Positions 1 to 8,223 are shown, numbered from the stretch's first letter. The stretch is DNA of 39,840 nt from Methylorubrum salsuginis (GCF_900114375.1 NZ_FOSV01000032.1:1-39840); one strand, 5' to 3'. The notes: generated by a model from the sequence alone, not told the origin. Made by a program: numbers and translations.

Positions 1-16
1 CTAGAGCATCGAACCT

Positions 17-619
17 TTAATCGGACGCATATCCCTTGGCCTTGAGGAAGTTGCGGCACTCCTGGGGCTCGAACAAGCCGCAGATGTCGCCGATGGCACG
101 CCAGAGTGCATCGAAGGTGCGTGCCTTGGCCTTGCGCAGGTGGGCCTTGAGCTTGGCGAAGGCCTCTTCGATCGGATTGAGGTCGGGCGAGTAGGGCGGC
201 AGGAACAGGAACCAGGCGCCGCGCTGCTTCAGACAGGCGGCAGCCTTGGAGCTCTTGTGGACGGAGAGATTGTCAAGGATGACGACGTCGCCCTTGTTCA
301 GGGTCGGGGCGAGCTGGGTCTCGACGTAGGTCTCGAAGGCCGCTCGGTTCATCGCCTTGTCGATCACCCAAGGCGCACTCAGCCGGTCGCAGCGTAGACC
401 GGCGATGAAGGTCTGCGTGCCCCAATGGCCGAACGGCGCCTTGGCGTGCAGCCGGGTGCCTTTGCGGCTGCGCCCGCGCAGGCGGGTCATCTTGGTGGTG
501 ACGGCGGTCTCGTCGAGGAAGACGAGGCGATGACAGGCCGCCCGCATCAGCGGCTGGCGCTTGATGCGCCACTCGTGGCGATCCTCAGGGATCGGTGCGC
601 GTCCGCGCTCGGCGGCCAT
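17..619 (-). CDS. IS630-family transposase, second frame (DDE catalytic domain)
   Basis: The second frame of the transposase encodes 200 residues with the DDE_3 nuclease fold: first Asp in VFLDETAV, second Asp in VVILDNLSVHK, and the catalytic Glu in the family signature PPYSPDLNPIEEAFAKLK. All three acidic residues are present, so the catalytic core looks intact. The ATG at 619 is probably not the true start. Reading -1 across the A run at 626-632 joins this frame to the upstream helix-turn-helix frame (TYKKALMAAERG across the joint). The stop lies 13 bp from the left end of the element. Confidence 0.85.
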   Translation of the reverse strand: MAAERGRAPIPEDRHEWRIKRQPLMRAACHRLVFLDETAVTTKMTRLRGRSRKGTRLHAKAPFGHWGTQTFIAGLRCDRLSAPWVIDKAMNRAAFETYVETQLAPTLNKGDVVILDNLSVHKSSKAAACLKQRGAWFLFLPPYSPDLNPIEEAFAKLKAHLRKAKARTFDALWRAIGDICGLFEPQECRNFLKAKGYASD

Positions 620-974
620 CAGGGCTTTTTTTATACGTGAAGCCGCGCTGGCAGAGGAAGCGCGACAGCGCGCCCGGCGTGACCGTTACGCCGCGCTCGC
701 TCCGCAGGGTCTCGGCCAGTTCCGGCAGGGTGATGTCGGGCGTGGCCTCGACCGCTGCGATCAGGAAATCGGCCACCGGAGCTAATTTGCCGCCGCCCTT
801 GGGTCGCCCCTGACGGGCGGGCGCCACCGACCCGGTTCGCGCTTGGCGCTGCGCCAGCTTGACCGCGCAACTGGCGCTGACGGCAAACCGGCGCCCTGCC
901 TCGCGCCGTGAGTGGCCTTCCTCAACAAATCGGGTGATCCGCTCACGAAGGTCCAGCGAGTAGCATTCGCCCAT
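585..974 (-). CDS. IS630-family transposase, first frame (DNA-binding N-terminus)
   Basis: The first reading frame of the IS630 transposase encodes 129 residues. It has a helix-turn-helix region of the winged-helix type common in this family (around residues 8-75, including the EEGHSRREAGRRFAVS stretch), then a basic linker and a second helical region. The natural product probably does not end at the stop near 585. A run of seven T at 626-632 (A AAA AAA G on the coding strand) lets ribosomes slip -1 into the downstream frame, giving a fused transposase of roughly 320 residues. This arrangement is common in IS630 elements. ATG at 974 lies inside the right inverted-repeat end. It could alternatively be an inactivating indel, but the shift sits exactly at a slippery run. 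Confidence 0.8.
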   Translation of the reverse strand: MGECYSLDLRERITRFVEEGHSRREAGRRFAVSASCAVKLAQRQARTGSVAPARQGRPKGGGKLAPVADFLIAAVEATPDITLPELAETLRSERGVTVTPGALSRFLCQRGFTYKKSPDGRRARTRTDP

Positions 975-1091
975 GATCCACCTCCAAGCTGGAGGGAATC
1001 AGGCCATGCCCGCCTCTGCAACCCGCGATTCCAATTTCAGACACGACGCTCTAGGTTTATCGGACCTCTGCTCGACCTCCGTCGGCTTTCT

Positions 1092-3944
1092 TCAGGCCGC
1101 CTTGAGGCGCAGCCGCTCGAACTGCTCGTGGATCGCATTTGCCGGAACGGGGCGGCTGAACAGATAGCCTTGTGCCTCGTCGCAGCCTTCCAGGCGCAAT
1201 TGCTCCATCTGCGCCTCGGTCTCGATGCCCTCTGCGGTGACCGTCATGCCGAGGCTGCGGCCGAGCCCGACCACGGAACGGACGATGAGCCGCGAATTGC
1301 CGGTGATGTCGAGGTTGCGCACGAAGGACTGGTCGATCTTGATCTTGTCGAACGGGAAGCTCTGCAGGTAACTCAGCGACGAATAGCCGGTGCCGAAATC
1401 GTCCATGGCGACCCTCACGCCGAGGCGCTTGAGGGTGTGAAGGGTGGCGAGCGTCGCCACGTTGTCGGTGAGCAGCACCGACTCGGTGATCTCCAGTTCG
1501 AGCCGGTAGGCCGGCAATCCACTTTCGGTCAGCGCCTCCATGACGGCGCGCACCACCGCGGCGTTGCGGAACTGGGCTGCGGACACGTTGACCGCCACGG
1601 CGACGCCGCTCGGCCAGGACACGGCCTCGTGGCAGGCCCGGCGCAGCACCCACTCGCCGATGGCGCCGATCGTGCCGGTCTCCTCGGCCAGCGGAATGAA
1701 CTCCGCGGGCGAGACATAGCCGCGCTCGGGATGCTTCCAGCGGAGCAGCGCCTCGCAGGCGGCGACACGCCCATGAGTGAGGCTGACGATCGGCTGGAAG
1801 AACAATTCGAGTTCGCCCTGGGCGATCGCCTGCTTGAGGTCGTGTTCGAGCGCGCGACGCTTGCGCAGTTCGAGATCCATCTCCTCGTCGAAGAACGACC
1901 AGCCTCCACGGCCGCCGGCCTTGGCGCGATAGAGCGCGAGGTCGGCGCATTTGAGCAGCGTCTCGGGGTTCTGACCATGCTCGGGCGCGAGCGAGATGCC
2001 GACGCTGACGCCGACCGAGACGACATGGCCGTCGAGGAGGAAGGGCTCGTCGAAGATGCAGGTCAGACGGCCGGCCAGGGCGATCGCATCGTCGCGCAGG
2101 CGCGATCCGGACTGAACGATCGCGAATTCGTCGCCGCCGAGCCGGGCCAGGAGGTCGGTCTCGCGCAGGCAGGCCTGGAGCCGCCCGGCGACCTCCTTCA
2201 GCAGCGCATCGCCGACCGGATGGCCGAAACTGTCGTTCACCTCCTTGAACCGGTCGAGGTCGAGGCAGAATACCGCGAAGCCGTCCCCTTCGGCGAGACG
2301 GGCGGCGGCCTCCTCCAGGCGCTCGGCGAAGACCATCCGGTTGGCCAGTCCCGTCAGCGCGTCGCGCCGCGCCATGGTGATGATCCGCGCCTCCGCCTCG
2401 AAGCGTTGCGTCACGTCCTCATAGGTCGCGATCCAGCCGCCCTCGGCGGTGGGCTGGTGGCGCACCGAGACGATGAAGTCGCCCCGGATCGAGCGGCATA
2501 AGGCGCCGCTGCTGCCGCTGCGCAGAAGATCCTCCTGCTCCAGCACGAGGTCGACGGCACGGCTGTCGTCGAAGGTGGAATGCGCCGCGATCTCGGACGC
2601 CATCGAGCGCAGGCTCATGCCGGGGCGCAGGGAGCCCGGCTCGATGCCGAACATGTCGCAGAAGCAGCGGTTGTGGACGAGCAAGCCGCCCTCCGCATCG
2701 AACAGGCACAGGCCCTGGAGCATGTTGCTCAGGGCGGCATCGAGTTGGAGATTTCCGCGCTTGAGCTGCTCCTCCTGCTCCTTGAGGCGCGTGATGTCGG
2801 AGCAGACGGCGACGAAGCCGCCGTCACGGGTCGGGCTGCGACTGATGCTCAGCCAGCGCCCATCCGCCGCCTGCCGCTGCACGGCGGCGGTGTCGTGGTC
2901 CCGCATGGCCAGGAGGGCGTCGGCGGTCACCGAACCGCGCGCCTCGGCCAGCTCGAACGAGGCGGCCTCGGTGGGATCGAGGCCGAGCAAGGCCGCGAAG
3001 CGCGCATTGGCCATGACGATGCGGCCCGCGGCATCGGCGACGACGATGCCCTCGTTCGAGCCCTGGACCGCGTCGACGAGCAGCCCCTCGGCCGAGCGGC
3101 GCTGGGCCACCTCCTCCTGCATCATCGCGCGGATATTGCCGCGCATCGCCTCCATGGCGCGCAACAATGCCCCGAACTCGTCGCCGCCGCCCCTGGGCAC
3201 CGGTACGGCGAGATCGCCCGCCGCGATGCGGGTCGCGACGGCGGACGCCTCAGCCACCGGCCGGACGATCTGGCGGGACAGCAGCAGCGCCACGACGCCG
3301 GCGAGCACCATGGCGAAGAGGGTGGCGGCAATGCTGAGCCGCACGTCGCGGGCGACGAGGATGCGCGCCGCCTGACGGTAGGAGAAGCCGTCGCCGGCAG
3401 TGAAGTTGATGAGTAACTCGATATGCTGCTCCGCCGTCGCAGCATGGGCGTCGAGCGCCTTCCAGACATCGACGCTCTGCGGCCCGGCTCCGAATTCGCG
3501 GCGGGCGGCGAGCCAATCGACGACGGCGGCCTTGGCGGCGTTGGCCTCCGCGGCGGCGCGGACGGATTGCGCCCGCTCGGCGGCGATCCCGAGATCTTCC
3601 TCGAAGGTCTGCACCAGGGATTCGATGCGGGCTTCCTGGGCCTGCTGCTCGGCTGGATCGTTCGCGAGCCGCACGCGCGCCACCGCCACCTGGATCGCCG
3701 CGAAATCGGCCGATGCGGCGCGGGCGTAATTGATCGACATCAGCGACCGGTCGTAGGTCTTGTCGACGAGTTGGCCCGTGGTGAGGATGCCGAGAATGGC
3801 GTAGGTGCCGAGGAGCGCGGTGATCGTGCTCAGCATCAGGAAGGCGAGAAGGATGCGTCCGCGGATGGTCCCGCCGACGCGCAGCAGGGCGCGGCAGGCA
3901 GCGCGCCAGCGGACGATGCGTATCGGGATCCGGAGGGAAATCAT
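1092..3944 (-). CDS. Membrane GGDEF/EAL cyclic-di-GMP protein with HAMP and two PAS domains
   Basis: A 950-residue inner-membrane signalling protein predicted to make and/or degrade cyclic di-GMP. Order: N-terminal transmembrane helix (about 28-50), periplasmic helical sensor region (50-200), second transmembrane helix (203-223), HAMP (224-275), PAS (about 285-390), second PAS (402-512), GGDEF (520-690) and EAL (700-945). The cyclase signature is intact (LGGDEF at 602-607) with an RETD product-inhibition site five residues before it (594-597). The phosphodiesterase core also looks intact: EALLRW at 731, EITES, DDFGTGYSS, KIDQSFV and AEGIET. Both activities are therefore possible, and the net direction cannot be read from sequence. 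It stands alone. The IS630 element begins about 40 bp past its stop. The ATG at 3944 has no strong ribosome-binding site, so the exact start is uncertain. Confidence 0.93.
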   Translation of the reverse strand: MISLRIPIRIVRWRAACRALLRVGGTIRGRILLAFLMLSTITALLGTYAILGILTTGQLVDKTYDRSLMSINYARAASADFAAIQVAVARVRLANDPAEQQAQEARIESLVQTFEEDLGIAAERAQSVRAAAEANAAKAAVVDWLAARREFGAGPQSVDVWKALDAHAATAEQHIELLINFTAGDGFSYRQAARILVARDVRLSIAATLFAMVLAGVVALLLSRQIVRPVAEASAVATRIAAGDLAVPVPRGGGDEFGALLRAMEAMRGNIRAMMQEEVAQRRSAEGLLVDAVQGSNEGIVVADAAGRIVMANARFAALLGLDPTEAASFELAEARGSVTADALLAMRDHDTAAVQRQAADGRWLSISRSPTRDGGFVAVCSDITRLKEQEEQLKRGNLQLDAALSNMLQGLCLFDAEGGLLVHNRCFCDMFGIEPGSLRPGMSLRSMASEIAAHSTFDDSRAVDLVLEQEDLLRSGSSGALCRSIRGDFIVSVRHQPTAEGGWIATYEDVTQRFEAEARIITMARRDALTGLANRMVFAERLEEAAARLAEGDGFAVFCLDLDRFKEVNDSFGHPVGDALLKEVAGRLQACLRETDLLARLGGDEFAIVQSGSRLRDDAIALAGRLTCIFDEPFLLDGHVVSVGVSVGISLAPEHGQNPETLLKCADLALYRAKAGGRGGWSFFDEEMDLELRKRRALEHDLKQAIAQGELELFFQPIVSLTHGRVAACEALLRWKHPERGYVSPAEFIPLAEETGTIGAIGEWVLRRACHEAVSWPSGVAVAVNVSAAQFRNAAVVRAVMEALTESGLPAYRLELEITESVLLTDNVATLATLHTLKRLGVRVAMDDFGTGYSSLSYLQSFPFDKIKIDQSFVRNLDITGNSRLIVRSVVGLGRSLGMTVTAEGIETEAQMEQLRLEGCDEAQGYLFSRPVPANAIHEQFERLRLKAA

Positions 3945-3985
3945 CGGGTTGGGGAGTACTCCGCCCGGCGACCCTCCCCCACATT

Positions 3986-4055
3986 CGTTAAGGTAGTTTC
4001 CACCCTCGTGGAGTTGCCGGTATTCGGGCTTCCGTGGACTAGCTCACGTTAAGGT
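3986..4055 (+). promoter_or_regulatory. Two CGTTAAGGT copies and small hairpin upstream of the cupredoxin gene
   Basis: CGTTAAGGT occurs at 3986-3994 and 4047-4055. The second copy sits inside a small inverted repeat, GCTCAC-GTTAAG-GTGAGC (about 4042-4059). A near-identical 12-mer, TCACGCTAAGGT, lies at 6789-6800 upstream of the convergent membrane protein, against TCACGTTAAGGT at 4044-4055. The shared motif may be an operator, but it was found by eye and could be chance. Confidence 0.3.
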
Positions 4056-4130
4056 GAGCGCAACCAACCCATCCCTAGGTTGGCGCCGGGAGAGCGCGGG
4101 GGCGTTCCCCACCCTGGGGAATTCAAGCGC

Positions 4131-4487
4131 ATGCCTCACGCGAGCCGGATCCGGCCCAGGCGACTCGCAGCCGGCGGCCTGATGGCCGGATGCCTCCTTT
4201 GCGGTGTCGCGCTCGCGACGGGCGGCGTGACCACGCAGCACATCACCCAGAAGGGCCGCGCCTTCGCCCCCGGCGCGATCACGCTCCATCCCGGCGAGAA
4301 GGTCGAGATCGTCAACGACGACGGCGAGCTCGTGCACCACGCCTATCTCGAACATCCGGATTTCAGCTTCGACACCGGCGAGCAGGCGCCGGGCAGCCGG
4401 ATCGTCGTGGCATTTCCGAGCAAGGGCAGCTTCACGGTGCTGTGCGGCATCCATCCGAAGATGAAGCTCCTCGTCACCGTGAAGTGA
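4131..4487 (+). CDS. Exported cupredoxin (plastocyanin-like blue copper protein)
   Basis: A 118-residue protein with a basic N-terminus and hydrophobic signal segment (residues 8-32), then a single cupredoxin domain. Likely type 1 copper ligands are His69 or His70 (LVHHAYLEH), Cys105, His108 and Met111 in CGIHPKM, the C-x2-H-x2-M spacing of small blue copper proteins. It would carry single electrons in the periplasm. The next gene, 99 bp downstream on the same strand, encodes a MauG-like di-haem cytochrome, so the copper protein is a plausible electron donor or acceptor for it. ATG at 4131 was preferred over an in-frame ATG at 4080 because it places the signal peptide at the N-terminus. The physiological partner is inference. 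Confidence 0.85.
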   Translation: MPHASRIRPRRLAAGGLMAGCLLCGVALATGGVTTQHITQKGRAFAPGAITLHPGEKVEIVNDDGELVHHAYLEHPDFSFDTGEQAPGSRIVVAFPSKGSFTVLCGIHPKMKLLVTVK

Positions 4488-4586
4488 TCGCGCGGCGCCG
4501 AAGCGTATCGGCCGCCGCGAGGGCCGTTCAGGACGATTCATCCTTTGAAAGGCATCCGTCGATAACCTCGGCGTTCAGAGGTTCGG

Positions 4587-5645
4587 ATGGCGAAGAGAAC
4601 GGCAGGTGCGGCAGCGGTTCTGATGGCCCTCTTGGGATGCGCCTCCGCCATCGGCGTGGCCGGTGAGCCGGACCGCGCCGCGCGCCTCGCGGAGTATCGC
4701 CGGCCGAACGCGATCCCCTTCCCCGAGACCAATCCGTACAGCCAAGCCAAGGCGGAACTCGGTCGTGCGCTGTTCTTCGATGCCGACCTGTCACGGGACG
4801 GCAGTCGGGCCTGCGCCAGCTGCCACCTCCCCTCCCTGGACTGGACCGACGACAGACCGCGGGCCATGCGCAACGACGGCAGGCCGATGGCGGTGCGCAC
4901 GCCGACGCTGCTCGACATCGCCTGGATCGAACGCAGCCTCGGTTGGGACGGACGCTTCCGTGACCTCGAAGCGGTCGCCTTCGTTCCGCTGTCGGCGCCC
5001 ACCAACATGAACGTGCCGGACAGCCTCTTGGTCGAGCGGCTGAACGCGATGCCGACCTACGCCGCCGCGTTCCGCAGCGCCTTCCCGGAGGCCGCGGACG
5101 AGGCGCGACCGGTGACCCGTCGTCGGATCGAGCAGGCGCTGGCGACCTTCCAGCGCCTCATCGTCGCCGGCCCGGCCCCGTTCGACGCCTGGGCCGCGGG
5201 CGATCCGACCGCGGTGAGCCCGGCGGCCAAGCGCGGCTTCGACCTGTTCACCGGCAAGGCCGGTTGTGCCGCCTGCCATTCCGGCTCCAGCTTCACCGAC
5301 GGCTCATTCCACGACATCGGCACGGCGTCCGGCGACGACATCGGCCGGGGCCGGTTCTTTCCGACCTCGACGGCCCTGCGCTACGCCTTCAAGACGCCGA
5401 CCCTGCGCAACGTCGCCCGCCGCCCGCCCTACATGCACGACGGCTCGGCCACGGGCCTCGCCGAGGTGGTGGAACTCTACGACCGCGGCGGCATCGACCG
5501 CCCGAGCCGCTCCCGCGACATCCGCCCGTTGAATCTGTCGGCGGGGGAGAAGGCCGACCTGATCGCCTTCCTCGAGAGCCTGACCGATTCCGGTGCCGAC
5601 GGCCCGGCCCACCGTCCGATCACGGCGGAGCCGCCGCGCCCCTGA
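4587..5645 (+). CDS. MauG/cytochrome c peroxidase-family di-haem protein
   Basis: A 352-residue exported protein of the bacterial cytochrome c peroxidase/MauG family. A hydrophobic N-terminal signal (with a possible lipobox-like LLGC at 15-18) precedes two c-type haem sites: CASCH at 76-80 and CAACH at 227-231, one in each half as is usual for the family. The C-terminal RPPYMHDGSATGLAEVV stretch is typical of these proteins. Members reduce peroxide using periplasmic electron donors or, like MauG, oxidise protein residues. Which applies here cannot be decided from sequence, and no methylamine dehydrogenase genes are in the window. It follows the cupredoxin gene on the same strand, probably as a transcription unit, with AGAGG just upstream of ATG 4587. 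Confidence 0.9.
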   Translation: MAKRTAGAAAVLMALLGCASAIGVAGEPDRAARLAEYRRPNAIPFPETNPYSQAKAELGRALFFDADLSRDGSRACASCHLPSLDWTDDRPRAMRNDGRPMAVRTPTLLDIAWIERSLGWDGRFRDLEAVAFVPLSAPTNMNVPDSLLVERLNAMPTYAAAFRSAFPEAADEARPVTRRRIEQALATFQRLIVAGPAPFDAWAAGDPTAVSPAAKRGFDLFTGKAGCAACHSGSSFTDGSFHDIGTASGDDIGRGRFFPTSTALRYAFKTPTLRNVARRPPYMHDGSATGLAEVVELYDRGGIDRPSRSRDIRPLNLSAGEKADLIAFLESLTDSGADGPAHRPITAEPPRP

Positions 5646-5654
5646 GGCCGCGGG

Positions 5655-6728
5655 TCAGATGACCGGAACGCCGACCGCCACCGCGGCGGCATCGTAGAGG
5701 TCGCCGTAGAGCACGCCGTGGGCGAGGTAGTAGACGCCGAGGAAGACGGTCAGCGCACCGAGATAGCCGACCGGGGCCAGCGCCGCGTCCCGGCGGGTGG
5801 CCGGCACCCGGGCGTCGTCGGCTGCGATGGCGATCAGCACCGCGATGATGCCCGAATGGCCGATTGCGTCCACCTTGCCGAACTCGACGATCGCCGAGAC
5901 GAACACCGCGGCCAGGATGATGGCGGAGGCGCGGCGCACCAGGGGCGTCCAGATCAGGGCGAAGGCTAGGGTGAACTCGATCACGCCCGCCGCTCGCATG
6001 AAGGTCTCGGGCGAAGTCCCCATCGTCATGGCGGGCTTGGCGGCGAGCAGCGGATCGGTCCAGTGCGGATAGGCCCATTTCTCGACCGAGGCCCACATCA
6101 GCGTGACGGCGGCGGTGGCCCGCACCACGTCGATCGGGCGACGGCCGAAGAAGGTACGGTCGAGGCCGGTGAGCGCGAGATAGGCCGCGATTCCGAGGAA
6201 GACCGGGTAATCGGCGAGGTGGAAGGCGCCGTAATGCCAGACGGCGAAGCCGAACAGAAAGACGATCCCGAGGGCGGTGAGCGGCAGCGTGCGCTTCCAG
6301 ATCAGGCAACCCGCCATGGCGAGCTGCAGCCAGGAGATCCACTGCGCGTCGGTCTTGAGTTCGGGCGTCAGGATGATGCCGCCGAGATTCCACACCGACA
6401 CGAGGAAGAAGCCGACCACCACCCGCACGATCAGGCTGGTGTCCTCCCGCAGCCGCGCCGTGACCCGGTCGAGGGCGTCGAGGAGGGCCGTGCCGAACGA
6501 TGTGCCCTCGGCGAGGCAGCCAACCATCAGGCAGAGGATGGCGAGGCCGGTCATCAGCTCGAAATCGGTGCAGAGCACCTCCGCCAAGCCGCGGGGCTGG
6601 CCCGCCACGTCGAAGGCGCAGAACCATTTGACGTGGGCGCTCGCCGCCCCCGTCCCGAGGATGAGGAGGCCAGCGGCCGTTGCAAGCACGACGGGAGAGC
6701 GCACCCAGAAACGGGTCACGAGGGACAT
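5655..6728 (-). CDS. Polytopic inner-membrane protein of unknown function
   Basis: A 357-residue protein with an N-terminal hydrophobic segment (about 11-31) ending in ASAHVKWFC, which resembles a cleaved signal or first membrane helix. About eight more hydrophobic segments are spread to the C-terminus. Conserved-looking charged or polar positions in membrane regions include WHYGAFH and SVEKWAYPHW. I do not recognise a named family with confidence; parts resemble DoxX-like quinone-interacting membrane proteins. It is convergent with the MauG-like gene, stops 10 bp apart, and shares a TCACG-TAAGGT motif upstream with the cupredoxin gene. A role in the same redox process is possible but only inferred. 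Confidence 0.75.
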   Translation of the reverse strand: MSLVTRFWVRSPVVLATAAGLLILGTGAASAHVKWFCAFDVAGQPRGLAEVLCTDFELMTGLAILCLMVGCLAEGTSFGTALLDALDRVTARLREDTSLIVRVVVGFFLVSVWNLGGIILTPELKTDAQWISWLQLAMAGCLIWKRTLPLTALGIVFLFGFAVWHYGAFHLADYPVFLGIAAYLALTGLDRTFFGRRPIDVVRATAAVTLMWASVEKWAYPHWTDPLLAAKPAMTMGTSPETFMRAAGVIEFTLAFALIWTPLVRRASAIILAAVFVSAIVEFGKVDAIGHSGIIAVLIAIAADDARVPATRRDAALAPVGYLGALTVFLGVYYLAHGVLYGDLYDAAAVAVGVPVI

Positions 6729-7034
6729 GGCGCCGCCGGATCGGAGGGAGAGGATTTCGTTGAGGAAAAGCTAACGAAATGCGACGCGTCACGCTAAGGT
6801 TTTGTTGACGGACCTTTCCCGAAGGTTAACGCGCTTGCACCCTCAGGATGCAGGATTTCGCTCTGTGACGATGGCTGCCGGAAGGGATTTCGGCCTGTGG
6901 ACAACGGGGAGAGCGGCTCGGCCCGACGGGGGCCGGGCTTCGTTGACGTTTCGTGAAGCCGAAGGGGGCAAGGCTGGGGCAATCTCCGGCCGGCTCGTGC
7001 GGTCGGCGACGCGCAGATTGCACCCGGAGACCGG
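6729..7034. other. Intergenic region between divergent membrane protein and small ORF
   Basis: A 306-bp stretch with no convincing gene. It contains TCACGCTAAGGT at 6789-6800 and, on the plus strand, TTGACG near 6806 followed about 16 bp later by TAACGC, a weak promoter-like pair. Otherwise nothing recognisable was seen. Confidence 0.5.
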
Positions 7035-7196
7035 ATGGTCATGCTCTTCAGCCTCGCCTGCCTGCTCCTCGGGGCCGTCCTTTCGGTCCAGGCGGGACGT
7101 TACCCGGCCTGGACCGCCCGAATGGAGACCGCGGGCGGCCTCGCGCTGGTGACGGGACTTGCGGTGATTGGCGTCGGACTGAAGCTGTCGGTTTAG
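7035..7196 (+). CDS. 53-residue small membrane protein
   Basis: A short reading frame encoding MVMLFSLACLLLGAVLSV, a polar turn (QAGRYPAWTARMETAG) and a second hydrophobic helix (GLALVTGLAVIGVGL), so a two-helix hairpin in the inner membrane is likely. GGAG at 7026-7029 is correctly spaced before ATG 7035. The stop TAG at 7194-7196 straddles the edge of a possible MITE-like insertion starting at 7196, so the original C-terminus may have been different. No family is recognised. Short hydrophobic frames can arise by chance in GC-rich DNA. Confidence 0.45.
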   Translation: MVMLFSLACLLLGAVLSVQAGRYPAWTARMETAGGLALVTGLAVIGVGLKLSV

Positions 7197-7273
7197 AGTG
7201 TCTCACAAAACTCCCGCTGCTCCGTCGCAGCCAAAGGAGAGCCGGCGGTGAACAGAGGTTTCATGAGGCACTC
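7196..7273. mobile_element. Candidate 78-bp MITE-like element with 3-bp target duplication
   Basis: Inverted terminal sequences GAGTGTCTCACAAAAC (7196-7211) and GTTTCATGAGGCACTC (7258-7273) pair at 13 of 16 positions. Both ends are flanked by TTA (7193-7195 and 7274-7276), as expected for a TNA target duplication of IS5-group elements. There is no coding capacity inside. The reading is by eye; a plain stem-loop remains possible. Confidence 0.4.
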
Positions 7274-7276
7274 TTA

Positions 7277-7761
7277 CGCTGCTTAAAGACTGTCACGGTT
7301 CCATCCCGCACGCTAAGCGTCAGACGTAACACGGGCTCTCGTGGCGCTGCCGGTGTAACGCAACCGCATGAGGGCAAGCACCGTCTCGGGCGAGGCCGCG
7401 CGCTTGAGAACAGAGATAGAATCGAGCCGTCACCGATTGGGTCCGCCCGATTCACGCGGCGAGCGCGGGCGTTCGGTGCCAAGCGTCGTCCGCGGAACTG
7501 GCTGCGATCCCTGCCGATAGCCAAGGCATCGTTAAGGGTTTGCGAATAGGGCTGGACGACAGGTTCCCGAGACGGGGCGCCGTCGGGCGGACGCCAAGCC
7601 GTGCGGACGCCGATGCCTCGCCGCATCCTGCAAGGCCGGTCCATGCTTTCCCTACGGATCAGTGCCGACGCGACAGGCCTCGCGCGCCTCGGCAGCGGCC
7701 CCGTTCCGTCGCGGCCGGTGCCGGCGAGACCGGTCGGGCCGGGAGCGGGGGCGCCCGCGCG
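7277..7761. other. Unassigned 485-bp gap before gspH
   Basis: Short open frames on both strands here have no recognisable domain, poor ribosome-binding sites and no typical codon pattern. The stretch probably holds the promoter of the gspHIJK operon. A locally AT-richer segment near 7520-7550 (CGTTAAGGGTTTGCGAATAGG) is the only promoter-like part seen. Confidence 0.5.
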
Positions 7762-8223
7762 ATGAACCCCTGCCGCTCTGGCGCGCGGACGGCCGGCTTT
7801 TCCCTGGTCGAGATGCTCGTCGTCCTGGCGATCCTGGGTTTGGCCGTCGGGATCGGCGCGCCGTCGATCAGCGGCCTCTTCCCCGCGCACCGGCTGAACG
7901 CCGCCGCCGAGGCCGTCGCCGGGGAGGTCGCCCTGCTGCGGATCGAGGCGCAGCGCACGGGCCGCCCGATGAGCCTCGCCTTCGACGAGGAAACGCGGCG
8001 CTTTCTCAGCACCCGCCCCGGCGCGCCGGCCCTCGCGATGGCCGAGTGGCGCGTACTGGTGGAGAGCGGGACGCCCGGCCGCGTCGAGCCGGGGGAGGTC
8101 CGCTTCCTGCCCGAGGGCGGCAGCACGGGCGCGCGCATCACCCTGTCGGGCTCGGGCGGCACCCGCATCCTCGTGGTGAGCCGGGCGACGGGTGCCGTGC
8201 GCCGGGCCGAGGCGGCCCCGTGA
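7762..8223 (+). CDS. gspH: Type II secretion minor pseudopilin GspH
   Basis: A 153-residue pre-pseudopilin. A short basic leader ends in Gly, followed by the class III signal FSLVEMLVVLAILGLAVGIG with Glu at position +5 for prepilin peptidase cleavage and N-methylation. The rest matches the GspH/FimT fold (AAEAVAGEVALLRIEAQRTG helix, then beta-rich region). GspH belongs to the pseudopilus tip of type II secretion systems. ATG at 7762 was chosen because it gives a leader of normal length and has GGGAG/GGGGG upstream; a longer in-frame start at 7540 would add an implausible Arg/Pro-rich extension. It overlaps gspI by four bases (GTGA), so the genes are translationally coupled. Confidence 0.88.
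   Translation: MNPCRSGARTAGFSLVEMLVVLAILGLAVGIGAPSISGLFPAHRLNAAAEAVAGEVALLRIEAQRTGRPMSLAFDEETRRFLSTRPGAPALAMAEWRVLVESGTPGRVEPGEVRFLPEGGSTGARITLSGSGGTRILVVSRATGAVRRAEAAP

Larger units (their letters stand above)
4..1051 (-). mobile_element. Complete IS630-family insertion sequence
   Basis: A 1048-bp element bounded by imperfect terminal inverted repeats: positions 4-25 and the reverse complement of 1030-1051 agree at 15 of 22 bases and both begin GAGC-TCG. Each end abuts a TA dinucleotide (2-3 and 1052-1053), the target duplication expected for IS630/Tc1-mariner elements. It holds a two-frame DDE transposase on the minus strand. The right end lies about 40 bp beyond the stop codon of the GGDEF/EAL gene, so no recognisable gene is broken. 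The left flank is outside the window. Ends were assigned by eye. Confidence 0.85.

Noticed and set aside
912..2501. Long plus-strand open frame opposite the GGDEF/EAL gene, and similar long antisense frames throughout
   Set aside because: They arise from GC-rich third positions. They have no domains and oppose genes with clear motifs.
7277..7761. A longer GspH or a separate gene in the gap
   Set aside because: The extension from 7540 is Arg/Pro-rich and would put the prepilin cleavage site more than 80 residues in.
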